Assembly: GCF_900115465.1 (NCBI RefSeq)
Contig: NZ_FOWN01000003.1
Coordinates: 79,479 to 143,478 of the forward strand
Origin: Halolactibacillus alkaliphilus
Lineage (GTDB): Bacteria; Bacillota; Bacilli; Bacillales; Amphibacillaceae
DNA length: 64,000 nt
Direction of reading: 5' to 3'
In this document: positions 47,788 through 59,905 of the stretch, in pieces
Layout of the letters: every line of letters starts with the position of its first letter
How positions within the stretch are numbered: position 1 is the stretch's first letter
Notes under the pieces: generated by a model
Databases searched by the model: none
Seen by the model: the letters and a program-made list of their open reading frames with translations, nothing else
What the model was told of the DNA's origin: nothing
Program-made: the position numbers and the translations under genes

Positions 47788-49353
47788 ATGTTTCAATCAT
47801 TAAAAGACAAAGTTCAACGATTTGGAGGCGCGATGTTTTTCCCAGCGCTCTTGTTACCTTTTGCCGGTATTCTTTTAGGTCTGACTGTGATCTTGCAAAA
47901 CCAGCAATTATTCCCCTTTGCGGTAGAAGGCTCAACTTACTTTAAAATCACGGATATTTTCTTACAAACATCACTCGTAATCTTTGGAAACTTACCACTC
48001 CTATTCGTCTTAGGTATTCCTATTACCTTAGCAAAAAAAGAAAGTGGTCGTGCCGTATTAACAAGTTTTATTACGTATTTAACGTATAACTATTTCATGG
48101 GGGCAACACTAAGCTATTTTGGTCCAACGTTTGGCGTAGATACATTTGAAGCTGGCGCACTAGGGTTAACTGAAGTTGCTGGCGTCCTCACGCTTGATAC
48201 CAATTTAGTCGGTGCGATTGTGGCTGCTTCTCTTGCCGTATGGATTCACAACAAATATTACGATAAAGAAGTCCCTAACATGCTGCAAAGTTTTAGAGGT
48301 ACACCTCTTGTCATTATTTTCTTATTCCCTATCACAATTTTAGCTGGTTTAGTCACACTTATTGTATGGCCAGCAATCCAATCAGGTATTTTCAATATGC
48401 AAAACTTCATGGTTGAAGCTGGTGGATTTGGCGTTTGGACATTTACTTTCCTTGAAAGAATATTGATTCCAACAGGCTTACACCACTTCATTTATGGTCC
48501 TGTCTTCTTTGGACCCGTTGCGATTGATGGTGGAACGGTGAATTATTGGATTCAAAACCTATCAGACTTTGCTAATTCAACAGACAGCTTAACATCACTC
48601 TTCCCGCAAGGTGGACTCATGTTAACGGGTATGGGGAAAACATTTGGTACCACAGGGGCAGCTATTGCCATGTATTTAACAGCCAAACCTGAAAACCGTA
48701 AGAAAGTCCTTGGTCTATTAGTTCCAGCGGTTGTTACTGCTGTACTTACTGGTATTACCGAGCCGATTGAATTTACATTCTTATTTGTTGCGCCACTACT
48801 ATTCTTTATGCACGCTGTACTATCGGCAACGATGGCTACCACACTTTATTTACTTGGCTTGTCTGGTAACTTCCAAACAGGGTTAATTGATTTTGTTTTC
48901 CAAAACTGGTTACCACTTGCTGCGAATCATTGGCTCATTTATGTCATTCAAATCGCCGTTGGTATTGGTTTCATGGCGCTATATGTTGTAATCTTTAGAG
49001 CGTTAATTATAAAATTCGACTTCAAAACACCCGGTCGTGGGGCTGATGTGTCATTAAAATCGAAAAAAGATTATAAACAAAGTAAACAATCAGGTGAGGC
49101 TGGTAAGGGTATTGATCAAGAACTAGCAGAAGCGTACCTTGCGGCACTCGGTTCAAAAGACAATATCGATAGTATCACCAATTGTGCTACACGTTTACGT
49201 GTGAGAGTAAAAGAGATAGATAACGTCGCAACAGACGATGTATTTATGGATATCGGCGCCGCTGGTGTCGTGCGTTCAGGGCATAATTTACAAGTCATTG
49301 TCGGACTAAGGGTTCCACAAGTACGTGGGAATATTGAGGATTTAATGAAATAA
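47788..49353 (+). CDS. glvC: Maltose/alpha-glucoside PTS transporter EIICB
   Basis: The 521-residue permease has an N-terminal EIIC domain (about 1-420, about ten helices, with GITEPIEFTFLF) and a C-terminal EIIB domain with phosphocysteine Cys466 in SITNCATRLRV. There is no fused EIIA, so it must borrow one, as GlvC does in B. subtilis. It imports maltose or related alpha-glucosides as the 6'-phosphate, the substrate of the next gene product. TGGAGG precedes the ATG and a cre site lies about 190 bases upstream. Confidence 0.94.
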   Translation: MFQSLKDKVQRFGGAMFFPALLLPFAGILLGLTVILQNQQLFPFAVEGSTYFKITDIFLQTSLVIFGNLPLLFVLGIPITLAKKESGRAVLTSFITYLTYNYFMGATLSYFGPTFGVDTFEAGALGLTEVAGVLTLDTNLVGAIVAASLAVWIHNKYYDKEVPNMLQSFRGTPLVIIFLFPITILAGLVTLIVWPAIQSGIFNMQNFMVEAGGFGVWTFTFLERILIPTGLHHFIYGPVFFGPVAIDGGTVNYWIQNLSDFANSTDSLTSLFPQGGLMLTGMGKTFGTTGAAIAMYLTAKPENRKKVLGLLVPAVVTAVLTGITEPIEFTFLFVAPLLFFMHAVLSATMATTLYLLGLSGNFQTGLIDFVFQNWLPLAANHWLIYVIQIAVGIGFMALYVVIFRALIIKFDFKTPGRGADVSLKSKKDYKQSKQSGEAGKGIDQELAEAYLAALGSKDNIDSITNCATRLRVRVKEIDNVATDDVFMDIGAAGVVRSGHNLQVIVGLRVPQVRGNIEDLMK

Positions 49354-49423
49354 AGCAACACGAATAAATATGGAAATAGAGAAATAAAACCCTAACATGT
49401 ATGAACATACACTTAACCAATAA

Positions 49424-50767
<1,344 letters not shown>

Positions 50768-50943
50768 TCCTACACTAATCAAACCATTCACTTTTTGGCG
50801 GGCGATCATCATCGTCCGTCTTTCTTTTTTATGTCATGGTTGAATATGTTTGCGCTTTAATTCTTATATCGATTCACTATTTATCCATGGTCACACATAA
50901 ATTTATCCGCTATAATAGTGCTAACAAGAAGGAGGTTTTTTAT

Positions 50944-51690
50944 GTGTTTCAAGCGCTCATTCATACATATGCTGATGACTTAACTGACAATGATTATTAC
51001 ATATTAGATTATATTGAACGACACCCAAACGATACACAAAAAATGACCATTGTTGCCTTAAGTGACGCCTGTATGACGTCAAAATCAACGATTCTTCGGC
51101 TGACTCAAAAGCTCGGCTTTTCAGGTTACAGTGAATTTAAATACTTCTTAAAAGAACATGCCTTAAAAGAAGATCATCCTTCAGATTTATTTGAACTGTC
51201 ACGCTATGACATCGATTATACAATTCAACTCTTTGAAGAAATCGATAAACGAGCAATATATGAATTGATTGACCAAGCGCAATCGTTGTATGGCTTTGCG
51301 ACAGGATTCGGACAGGAAAATGCTTTAAGAGAATTAAAACGTTATTTCTTTGCATCAGGTAAACACCTCTATCACTTACCAGCTTTAACTGAATTTCAAA
51401 TGGCACTTAAAGAGATCACAACGGATGATTTAGTCATCCTCATTTCTTTAAGTGGTGATGTACACCCCATTTTAAATCATCTTAAAAGGCTTAAAGCCAA
51501 AGGGATTCCTACGTTATCAATCACGAGTTTTAAAAATAACCATCTTGCTGAACACTCTACTTATCATTTGTATTATCAGTCTACTGACCTTGGCACTTAT
51601 AATGACCATACCCAAAAATCATTTATCGGCTTACAAGTACTTATAGATTTGCTCTTTCGAGGATTTTTAGATTATAAGAAAAACAGCTAA
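50944..51690 (+). CDS. RpiR/MurR-family transcriptional regulator of the glv genes
   Basis: The 248-residue protein has an N-terminal RpiR helix-turn-helix (DACMTSKSTILRLTQKLGF) and a C-terminal SIS sugar-phosphate-binding domain (about 115-235, with VILISLSGD and SITSFKNN). The best start is the GTG at 50944, eight bases after AAGGAGG; an ATG at 50942 is out of frame. It is the third gene after glvC and glvA, the position and family of the B. subtilis GlvR activator, so it probably responds to an alpha-glucoside phosphate. A possible -10 TATAAT at 50911-50916 may give it its own promoter. Confidence 0.87.
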   Translation: MFQALIHTYADDLTDNDYYILDYIERHPNDTQKMTIVALSDACMTSKSTILRLTQKLGFSGYSEFKYFLKEHALKEDHPSDLFELSRYDIDYTIQLFEEIDKRAIYELIDQAQSLYGFATGFGQENALRELKRYFFASGKHLYHLPALTEFQMALKEITTDDLVILISLSGDVHPILNHLKRLKAKGIPTLSITSFKNNHLAEHSTYHLYYQSTDLGTYNDHTQKSFIGLQVLIDLLFRGFLDYKKNS

Positions 51691-51712
51691 CGCAAATGAT
51701 TAGCTGTTTTCT
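51680..51712. terminator. Bidirectional terminator between the RpiR and YibE/F genes
   Basis: AAAACAGCTAA (51680-51690) and TTAGCTGTTTT (51700-51710). The RpiR stop codon lies within the left arm. Confidence 0.85.
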
Positions 51713-51725
51713 TATATATCAAACC

Positions 51726-52529
51726 TCATTTAAATATCCTTCTGACTAAATGATATGATGACGTATCGGACTTACTGCGAGTCGATGTTAATCGATATGC
51801 CGTTAAATATGCAGTTACTGGAACGACGAGTACAATCCCAACACCTGATAAAAGAATCGTGACAATCTCTTGAACAAACACTTTCGCATTCAACACCTCG
51901 CTGATCTGATAACCCATATCAAAAAAACGTACTAGCAACGCAAGATAGCTACCAAAAAAGGCGAAAAATAGTGTATTCGCACTTGTTGATAATAAATCCA
52001 TACCGACTCGCATACCACTCATGAAGAGCTCTTTCTTTGATTGGTTTTGATTATGACGATACAACTCATACATCGGTGACACGACAGAGATCGCTTCATC
52101 AGTCACCGCCCCAATCGTACTTAAAATGATAACCGAAGTGATAACCTCAGTAAAGTTTACTCCAAAGTAAAACGAATAAATGGCTAGTTCTTCGACTTCT
52201 TCCGTACTAAACCCTCCAACACGTGTCCAAAGAACAAAGAAATGTATCATAGCGATTAAAACCATCATGGTCGCAATCGTTGCTAAAAAGGAAATTTTTG
52301 TTTTCTCATTTTTCCCATTAATCAAGAATAGCGTCGCATAACTAATGACAACACTGGCAAGCAATGTGATGATGATCGGACTTGCAGCTGGATCCGTCAT
52401 AATCAACACGGCGACAATGATTACACTCACATGAATCAGCATAACAGTAAAGCTTAATAACCCTTTCTTTCCACCAATCACACTCATGAGTATGAATAGA
52501 ATGATAGCCAAGAGACTAATCGTTGTCAT
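51726..52529 (-). CDS. YibE/F-family membrane protein (short partner)
   Basis: The 267-residue protein has about seven hydrophobic helices, an early GGKKGLLSF loop and the STIGAVTDEAISV segment in the conserved core, typical of YibE/F. It corresponds to the core of the upstream protein without the N-terminal extracellular domain. Its start overlaps the stop of that gene (ATGA), so the two are probably made together and may form a heteromer. The function of YibE/F proteins is unknown; transport has been suggested on structural grounds only. Confidence 0.83.
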   Translation of the reverse strand: MTTISLLAIILFILMSVIGGKKGLLSFTVMLIHVSVIIVAVLIMTDPAASPIIITLLASVVISYATLFLINGKNEKTKISFLATIATMMVLIAMIHFFVLWTRVGGFSTEEVEELAIYSFYFGVNFTEVITSVIILSTIGAVTDEAISVVSPMYELYRHNQNQSKKELFMSGMRVGMDLLSTSANTLFFAFFGSYLALLVRFFDMGYQISEVLNAKVFVQEIVTILLSGVGIVLVVPVTAYLTAYRLTSTRSKSDTSSYHLVRRIFK

Positions 52530-53638
52530 GTCGCCTCACCTACCTTCGTCAAGAGTACCGCAAAAAGAATAGACACCGGTATTGTTAAGACAATTCCAAT
52601 CCCACTACTTAACGCGCGGACAAGTTCAAGTGAGAAATTCATCGATAAACTATACCCTAGCGACGCATCATTTAATAAGTAAATAAGTAGTGTTGGAATC
52701 GTCCCGCTAATATAGGCAAAGAAAACGATCGTAGTCATCGTCCCCATAATATCTTGACCAATGCGTCGTCCAGAAGCTACCAGCGATTTTGTATTAATCA
52801 TTGGATGCTCTTCTTTAATCTGAAAGAGCGTTGAGCCAATCGTTACCGCGACATCCATAACCGCACCGATCGCCCCAATGAGTAGACCAGCAGTGAAGAC
52901 CGCATCAGGATGCCGTGTAAGCAACCCCATTTCTTCAAACCTTAACCCCTGTTGATTCGTTAGCCTTAAGACAAGTAAGGTGATAGTCATCATCAGCGCT
53001 AAGCCTGTGAGTGTCGAAAGAATGGCACTGAGTGTTTTTTTCGTCAAGCCACTAACAAAAATCAATGACACCACCGTCATAAAAATTGCCGCAATACCCA
53101 TTAGTAAGAGCAATGATGTACCTGGCCGGGCAATGAAAAGATAAATGGCTCCTGCCATTATCGACACATGAAAAATTAAACTAAGGACCGCGAATAACCC
53201 CTGACGCTGACCCACCACAAGCATAATGAGTAAAAATAAACTAAATAAGATCAGTACTTCTTGGTCACGTTTCACTTCAATGACCTCAGCTGTTAGTATA
53301 CTTCCTTCGCGTAATGTAACAAAGACTTTATCGCCCACATCAAAGGCGGAATGGTACGGCGCACTATCACTATAGGTATACTGCATCGTGAGTGTCTCAC
53401 CGCGATGCTTCGTGTTTTCAAGTCGCGCTTTAAAGGTAACGTCATAAATAACATCCACCGCAACGTCACTATTATCCGCATTAACAACAATTTCTTCTAC
53501 ATGTTTAATATCAACTAACTCAACTATTGGCCGCTCATATAAGGTACTTATCCCCATAAGGAAATAAATGATAATTAGTCCAATCAATAGACTGGACGAT
53601 ACGATGCTTTTCTTTGTCCGTCTTTTTACTCCCCACAT
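52526..53638 (-). CDS. YibE/F-family membrane protein (long partner)
   Basis: The 370-residue protein begins with one anchor helix (about 12-32), then a roughly 90-residue extracytoplasmic beta-rich domain, then seven or eight helices with GQRQGLFAVLSL and the conserved GAIGAVMDVAVTIGSTLFQ core. The layout is the full YibE/F family form. GAGGTAAAGCT precedes the ATG. It is coupled to the shorter YibE/F gene in a two-gene unit. Function unknown. Confidence 0.85.
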   Translation of the reverse strand: MWGVKRRTKKSIVSSSLLIGLIIIYFLMGISTLYERPIVELVDIKHVEEIVVNADNSDVAVDVIYDVTFKARLENTKHRGETLTMQYTYSDSAPYHSAFDVGDKVFVTLREGSILTAEVIEVKRDQEVLILFSLFLLIMLVVGQRQGLFAVLSLIFHVSIMAGAIYLFIARPGTSLLLLMGIAAIFMTVVSLIFVSGLTKKTLSAILSTLTGLALMMTITLLVLRLTNQQGLRFEEMGLLTRHPDAVFTAGLLIGAIGAVMDVAVTIGSTLFQIKEEHPMINTKSLVASGRRIGQDIMGTMTTIVFFAYISGTIPTLLIYLLNDASLGYSLSMNFSLELVRALSSGIGIVLTIPVSILFAVLLTKVGEAT

Positions 53639-53654
53639 AGCTTTACCTCATTTC

Positions 53655-53694
53655 AAAAAAAGACTAGTAAATATTCATACTGATTTACTAGTCT
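53655..53694 (-). terminator. Terminator left behind by the lost histidine kinase gene
   Basis: AGACTAGTAAAT (53661-53672) and ATTTACTAGTCT (53683-53694) form a perfect 12-bp stem. On the minus strand it is followed by seven T residues. It sits just past the stop codon of the kinase remnant. Confidence 0.85.
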
Positions 53695-53703
53695 AGTGTA
53701 TAC

Positions 53704-53782
53704 CTATTTCGTTTCTTTCGGAAGAGTCAAACGAAAAGTCGTGCCATATTCAGATGTCTCAACTAACACAAGATTCCCCACC
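53704..53782 (-). pseudogene. 3' remnant of a sensor histidine kinase gene
   Basis: In one minus-strand frame the bases encode NLVLVETSEYGTTFRLTLP, then KETK and a TAG. This is the usual end of a HATPase_c domain (the GxGTTFxxxLP beta strand). Everything upstream of it is gone. A proper terminator follows, so this is a real gene end, not a chance frame. The breakpoint is near 53780-53830, next to another broken gene, which suggests a deletion. Confidence 0.65.
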
Positions 53783-53821
53783 TAGTGCCGACGCACTTGA
53801 GGAAAGTGTCTTCTCGCCTTA

Positions 53822-54951
53822 ATGCAATAAAGGTGACATAACCATCTTATCAAGTGATATGACAATTGAAGCAAAATCAGATGCCATCCAAAGTATCGCA
53901 TCTTTATATGTCGAAGATGGAAACTATACTCTCACATCTGGTGGAGGTGCACCAGAAACGATTTCTTTAACTAACAATCACATGATGGGTAACTTCGCTG
54001 GACCATTAGATATAACCACTTTCGTCGAACAGTTAATTGCAGAAAATGACTTTAATGACACTTTAACCGAAGCATTACTGGGGGACAAAGTCCATGGACG
54101 ACCTGCGATAAATCCTTGAAAAGAATAAACAAGCATTTACCGCGATGCAGGGTGAAGATAAACAGATGGCACCGCCTGAAGGAATGCAGGGCAACACGAC
54201 AGATGATGAAACAGTGGATGAAACGTCTGATGACACACCTTCAACAAAAGGATTAAAAGCTGAAAAAGATACTGTCATCGCCTCTGGCACTTTCAACATT
54301 AACACCTTAGACGATGCGTTGCATAGCAACAAAGATATTCAGATAGTCAATGGGACATTTATTCTCTCAAGTGGGGAGACAGGTTATTTGGCTATTCATG
54401 GGGGAGACATAACAATCGATGCATCAGGTGATGGAATTGACTCTAATTCAACTATTGAGATGACAGGAGGAACGGTTATTGTGAACGGCCCGATCGACGG
54501 CGGTAATGGTGCGCTTGACTATGACGAGACCTTTCATATTTCAGGTGGGATACTCATTGCGGCCGGCAGTAGTGCAATGGCACAAAGTCCATCAGATGAC
54601 TCCTCTCAACCAAGTATTATCTATCAATTTGATCAACCAACAACCGAGTCCATCTCCCTGACAGATGACAGTGGTCAGTTCATTCTAGGCTTCACGCCAA
54701 CGAAAAGCTACCAGACGATTGTTGTATCCAGTCCATTGCTTGAAACAGACAAGACAGTTACTTGGCATACGACTGTTGATTTAGACGGTGAAGCTGTCAA
54801 CGGATTAATTACGAATGGTGTAATCACAACGTCAACTGAACTAAACTTTACGCTAACAGACACGTTAACTTATCTTACACCTTCAGGAGTAAGTAGCACC
54901 CCGCTCACAGAATCCGGCTTTGGCCGACGACCAAATAGACCCGCTCAATAG
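53822..54951 (+). pseudogene. Degraded carbohydrate-binding (Cthe_2159-like) secreted protein gene
   Basis: Two frames encode pieces of a repetitive beta-helix protein. The first (to 54119) includes GDITILSSDMTIEAKSDAIQ and NYTLTSGGG; the second (ATG at 54145, to 54951) includes the TKGLKAEKDTVIASGTFNIN and DDALHSNKDIQIVNGTF repeats and a C-terminal domain. Such GDITIxxxDDGIH repeats occur in the Cthe_2159-like carbohydrate-binding family. The N-terminus with its signal peptide is missing, an in-frame stop lies just upstream, and the halves are in different frames with the shift near 54107. It is therefore a truncated, frameshifted remnant. Confidence 0.75.
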
Positions 54952-55000
54952 TCTAGTTGCCAAACATAATATTAAATAGTATATGTAAAAACAGCCCATA

Positions 55001-55048
55001 AAAAGCAACATCTTTAGACTTTAATCGAAGTCTAAAGGCGTTGCTTTT
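55001..55048. terminator. Bidirectional terminator between the pseudogene and the DHHW gene
   Basis: AAAAGCAAC (55001-55009) and GTTGCTTTT (55040-55048), with inner CTTTAGACTT/AAGTCTAAAG continuing the stem. Confidence 0.9.
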
Positions 55049-55078
55049 AGTTGTATATCATATGGTGTTATGGAAGTA

Positions 55079-56182
55079 TTAATATAACACATATCGAAGC
55101 GATTGATCTTCATTAAAGGTACGAAGATTATATAAGACGAGTAGTTCACTAAGTTCGTGTTCTGCCATATACGCTTTGAGCGACTGTTTATAATAACGCG
55201 GATCAATCAAATGAATCTCATCGTAATGCGGAAGCAGAAATGGCACAAAACTATCGGCGTACGAATCTTTTACCACCATGAGCTTTCTATTCGTTTTCTC
55301 CTCATGATTAACTTCAATCTTAATCAGCGCATCATTCCCATCTAAAAAGAAACGGTATTGATCCGTCTCATCTAAATAGTGATCATGAACATACTGATTT
55401 GTGACTCTACCGTCACTATACGTAATGGTTAAATCAAGCTCATCTGTCACGTTAAACCATTCAATCGTATCTTTTGGCAAAGTGAGGTCATGAAACTTGC
55501 GGTAGCGTGTACCCGGAAAGTCAGTTGAAACAACTTCAGACTGATAATCTGATAATGGCTTCGCTCTTTCATTAAACCATACTTGATAGGCTAGGTAAGC
55601 CCCTCGCATTGTCCAGTGATGATCGGTATGATAATAAATATTATCTTCTTGATGTTGACGTAATATCTGACTGACATTAACCGTATCCATATGAAGACGT
55701 TCGTCTATTATTTTTAACACGTGCGATTGATCATCCGTTGGTAAGTACGCCGGTAAGTAGGTGTCATAAATACCGACTTGATTTGGGACAATCATGACCG
55801 TAATGTCAAATATCGCTTGGTTAGACTGGTGAAACTCATTGATAGCTTCTAAATTTTTTAATAGATTGTCTTCTTGATAGATAAACGGTTCAATTAAATA
55901 ATCTCCTGCTTTTACGACCCCGTTATTTTCCCTTTTAAGTAGCGCCTGTTCTGTCTTTGATTTTAAGGTGAGAAAAAAGTCTTTCCCAATGATTTGGTCA
56001 GCCAAATAGTCTTCTATATCAGACATAAATGACCCGTCAAGTAGAGCCGCTAGCTTAAATTCAGGCATCGTCTGTAAATAACGATTTTCCGTTTCGGAAA
56101 AGGTTTGGTCTTCTATCACGAATGTCAAAAGCGCTAAACTCATCAAGAAGCTTATGATTAAAATCCCTATTAATCGCTTCAT
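55079..56182 (-). CDS. DHHW-family protein, acyltransferase partner
   Basis: The 367-residue protein has one N-terminal membrane anchor (about 4-23) and an extracytoplasmic domain with YYHTDHHWTMRGAY, the DHHW signature, and a later VVKDSYADSFVPFLLPHYDEI segment typical of SGNH/AlgX/DltD-like folds. Such proteins pair with MBOAT acyltransferases to O-acylate surface polysaccharides. The gene is 17 bases downstream of the MBOAT gene on the same strand, and a terminator follows it. The acceptor polymer is not known. Confidence 0.88.
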   Translation of the reverse strand: MKRLIGILIISFLMSLALLTFVIEDQTFSETENRYLQTMPEFKLAALLDGSFMSDIEDYLADQIIGKDFFLTLKSKTEQALLKRENNGVVKAGDYLIEPFIYQEDNLLKNLEAINEFHQSNQAIFDITVMIVPNQVGIYDTYLPAYLPTDDQSHVLKIIDERLHMDTVNVSQILRQHQEDNIYYHTDHHWTMRGAYLAYQVWFNERAKPLSDYQSEVVSTDFPGTRYRKFHDLTLPKDTIEWFNVTDELDLTITYSDGRVTNQYVHDHYLDETDQYRFFLDGNDALIKIEVNHEEKTNRKLMVVKDSYADSFVPFLLPHYDEIHLIDPRYYKQSLKAYMAEHELSELLVLYNLRTFNEDQSLRYVLY

Positions 56183-56199
56183 CGTACTCTCCTCTCACA

Positions 56200-57582
56200 T
56201 TAAAACCGGAAATATATAAATGGATTAAACGATTGATCAATAAGATAACTCATCGATAACACAACGAGCATAAAGACAAAGAGACTTTCTAATACGCGGG
56301 TGGTAGGGGATGACTTATTTATGATCCATTTAGCAAATATATCTGTCGAACCGATAATCGCCACCACTAACAGCACCGCATATTCACGAAGATAATAAAT
56401 GAGTGTCGGCGGTGGCGCTTGGAAGCTGACTAGTCCTGTGATGTAGCGCATCAGGTTAAAGACATCCGTCACACTAAAAATCAACCAGCTCACAAGAACA
56501 ACGCCGAGGGTATACACGCGCTTTAATGTGACAGGTACCTTGTGTGTAAAGAGAGGACTAATATAGGTCTCCACAATAAGAAAAAAGCCAAAATACAAAC
56601 CCCAAAAAATAAAGTTGACACTTGCCCCGTGCCAAAGACCCGTTAAAAACCATACAATGAAAACGTTTCTTAACCATTTTACTTCTCCGACTCGGTTACC
56701 CCCAAGCGGGATATACAGATAATCCCTAAACCACTGACTAAGCGTCATATGCCAGCGCCGCCAGAAGTCTTTAATCGAGGTCGCTTGATACGGATAGTTG
56801 AAGTTTTCCGGAAAACGAAAGCCAAACAGACGCCCTAAACCAATCGCCATATCAGAGTAGCCACTAAAATCAAAATAAATATGTAAGCCATAACTAAACG
56901 CCACGAAAAAACTCACCCAAAATGACACCGATTCAAGCCTTATCAGTTCAGCATGTAATGCGGCCATTTGATTAGAGATTAATACTTTTTTAGCTAAGCC
57001 ATAACTAAAGCGAAAGATACCTTCAGTAACATCTTCTTTTGTGATGGTTCGTTCTCTTAATTGATTATCAATTGCCTCGTAACGAACAATCGGTCCGGCG
57101 ACCAGTTGCGGAAAAAGTGACACATACATAAGAAAGTCAATCAGATTATGATTCACTTTCACTTTCTTTCGGTAAACATCAATCGTATAAGATAGCGTTT
57201 GAAATGTATAAAAACTAATGCCAATCGGAAGCGGTAACTCTAATAGGCCAATGTCTAACTGAAATACTTTGTTTACTAAGTCAATCATAAAATCCGCGTA
57301 CTTAAAGAAAAACAGCACACCTAGATTAATTACGAGCGAGGATAATAAGACCAACCTTCTTATTCTGGCCCTTCCTTCAAACCGTCCCATTAACCGTCCA
57401 TGAAGATAATCCATCCCCCCTGAAAAGATGACGAGCACGACGTAGACCGGTTCACCCCACGCATAAAAAAGGAGGCTAACAATAAGTAGCACTCCGTTTT
57501 TTAGCCGCTTCGGACTGAGTATATAGCTTGCGAAGGCAAGTGGTAAAAAGATGAGTAAAAATGTCAGTGAGCTAAAGACCAT
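56200..57582 (-). CDS. MBOAT-family O-acyltransferase (AlgI-like)
   Basis: The 460-residue multi-pass membrane protein has the AlgI/DltB-type core: NYPYQATSIKDFWRRWHMTL, FRDYLYIPLGGNR and the active-site His in LTGLWHGASVNFIFWG. It moves acetyl groups across the membrane for transfer to a cell-surface polymer. It lies between the DUF4358 lipoprotein gene and the DHHW gene on the same strand. No dlt genes are present, so teichoic-acid D-alanylation is unlikely; polysaccharide O-acetylation is the best guess. Confidence 0.92.
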   Translation of the reverse strand: MVFSSLTFLLIFLPLAFASYILSPKRLKNGVLLIVSLLFYAWGEPVYVVLVIFSGGMDYLHGRLMGRFEGRARIRRLVLLSSLVINLGVLFFFKYADFMIDLVNKVFQLDIGLLELPLPIGISFYTFQTLSYTIDVYRKKVKVNHNLIDFLMYVSLFPQLVAGPIVRYEAIDNQLRERTITKEDVTEGIFRFSYGLAKKVLISNQMAALHAELIRLESVSFWVSFFVAFSYGLHIYFDFSGYSDMAIGLGRLFGFRFPENFNYPYQATSIKDFWRRWHMTLSQWFRDYLYIPLGGNRVGEVKWLRNVFIVWFLTGLWHGASVNFIFWGLYFGFFLIVETYISPLFTHKVPVTLKRVYTLGVVLVSWLIFSVTDVFNLMRYITGLVSFQAPPPTLIYYLREYAVLLVVAIIGSTDIFAKWIINKSSPTTRVLESLFVFMLVVLSMSYLIDQSFNPFIYFRF

Positions 57583-57626
57583 CGTCAGTCCTCCTTTACA
57601 TTGCCCTATATGAGTGAAACAACCAC

Positions 57627-58166
57627 TTATAAAGCCCCAGCTGCATCATCAAAGATGGCTTCGATACTTTCTGGGTTATCGTACGTAATATAAATGAAGT
57701 AGTTACCTTCTGTTTTAATGATATTGTTCTCGACTTTTTCATATTGATCCGGTAGATATTGGCTCCAGATGTTCACTTGATTCTCTAAATACGCTTCTAG
57801 TCCTGCTCTTATTGCCGGTATATCGTCTGACGATGCAGCTTCTAAGACAATAATCGTGGTAGAATTCACATTCATCATGGACTGATAACCGAAACCAGAA
57901 GCAAGTAGGGTACGATCAATTCCCATCGTATCCATGTACATATCACCCGTCGGGTCTTCTTCATCGGTTAAATCCGCACGTTGAAACATCCCTGTCTCCC
58001 CGTCCATATCCTCACTGATCTGACTTTCAATCTTATCCATCACTTCTTCTGTATTCATTGTGACGGCGTCTGTTTCACTTGTTGAGTCTCCTGCTGAGTC
58101 ATTTCCACACGCTGCCATTGCCATCGTCAAAACAATTAAACTAACAACTAGCCATACTTTTTTCAT
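57627..58166 (-). CDS. DUF4358 lipoprotein
   Basis: The 179-residue protein has a signal peptide with a lipobox (AMAAC) and an acidic linker, then a domain with LLASGFGYQSMMNV and IIVLEAAS characteristic of DUF4358. DUF4358 genes often accompany MBOAT and DHHW genes in Firmicutes, and here it is the first gene of that trio (44 bases before the MBOAT gene). It is likely an extracellular accessory to the acylation complex, function unproven. Confidence 0.87.
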   Translation of the reverse strand: MKKVWLVVSLIVLTMAMAACGNDSAGDSTSETDAVTMNTEEVMDKIESQISEDMDGETGMFQRADLTDEEDPTGDMYMDTMGIDRTLLASGFGYQSMMNVNSTTIIVLEAASSDDIPAIRAGLEAYLENQVNIWSQYLPDQYEKVENNIIKTEGNYFIYITYDNPESIEAIFDDAAGAL

Positions 58167-58217
58167 CTCTATCCTTCCCTTTCTTATGTATATCTATGTC
58201 ATTAGTCGCCATCAATA

Positions 58218-58259
58218 GAAAAAGGTTACAACTTTTTTAGAAAAGCTGTAACCTTTTTC
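58218..58259 (-). terminator. Terminator after bglA copy 2
   Basis: GAAAAAGGTTACA (58218-58230) and TGTAACCTTTTTC (58247-58259) form a 13-bp stem with T-runs on both strands. It separates this gene from the DUF4358 operon. Confidence 0.92.
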
Positions 58260-59762
<1,503 letters not shown>

Positions 59763-59808
59763 CTAATGACTGCTCTGTTCATCATGTCATTTAGTTTATC
59801 TTTACATA

Positions 59809-59858
59809 AAATGTCCCATGTAACATTTCTGACACAGGGTGTATCATTATGCTATAAT
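59809..59858 (+). promoter_or_regulatory. RpiR promoter with AAATGT/ACATTT inverted repeat
   Basis: AAATGT (59809-59814) and ACATTT (59823-59828) flank an 8-base spacer, just upstream of -35 CTGACA (59829-59834). An 18-base spacer leads to -10 TATAAT (59853-59858). The inverted repeat sits between the divergent bglA copy 2 and RpiR genes and is a candidate RpiR operator. Confidence 0.5.
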
Positions 59859-59905
59859 GTATGAACGAAACAGCACGCTATACGTGTAGAAAAGCAGGTG
59901 GAAAA

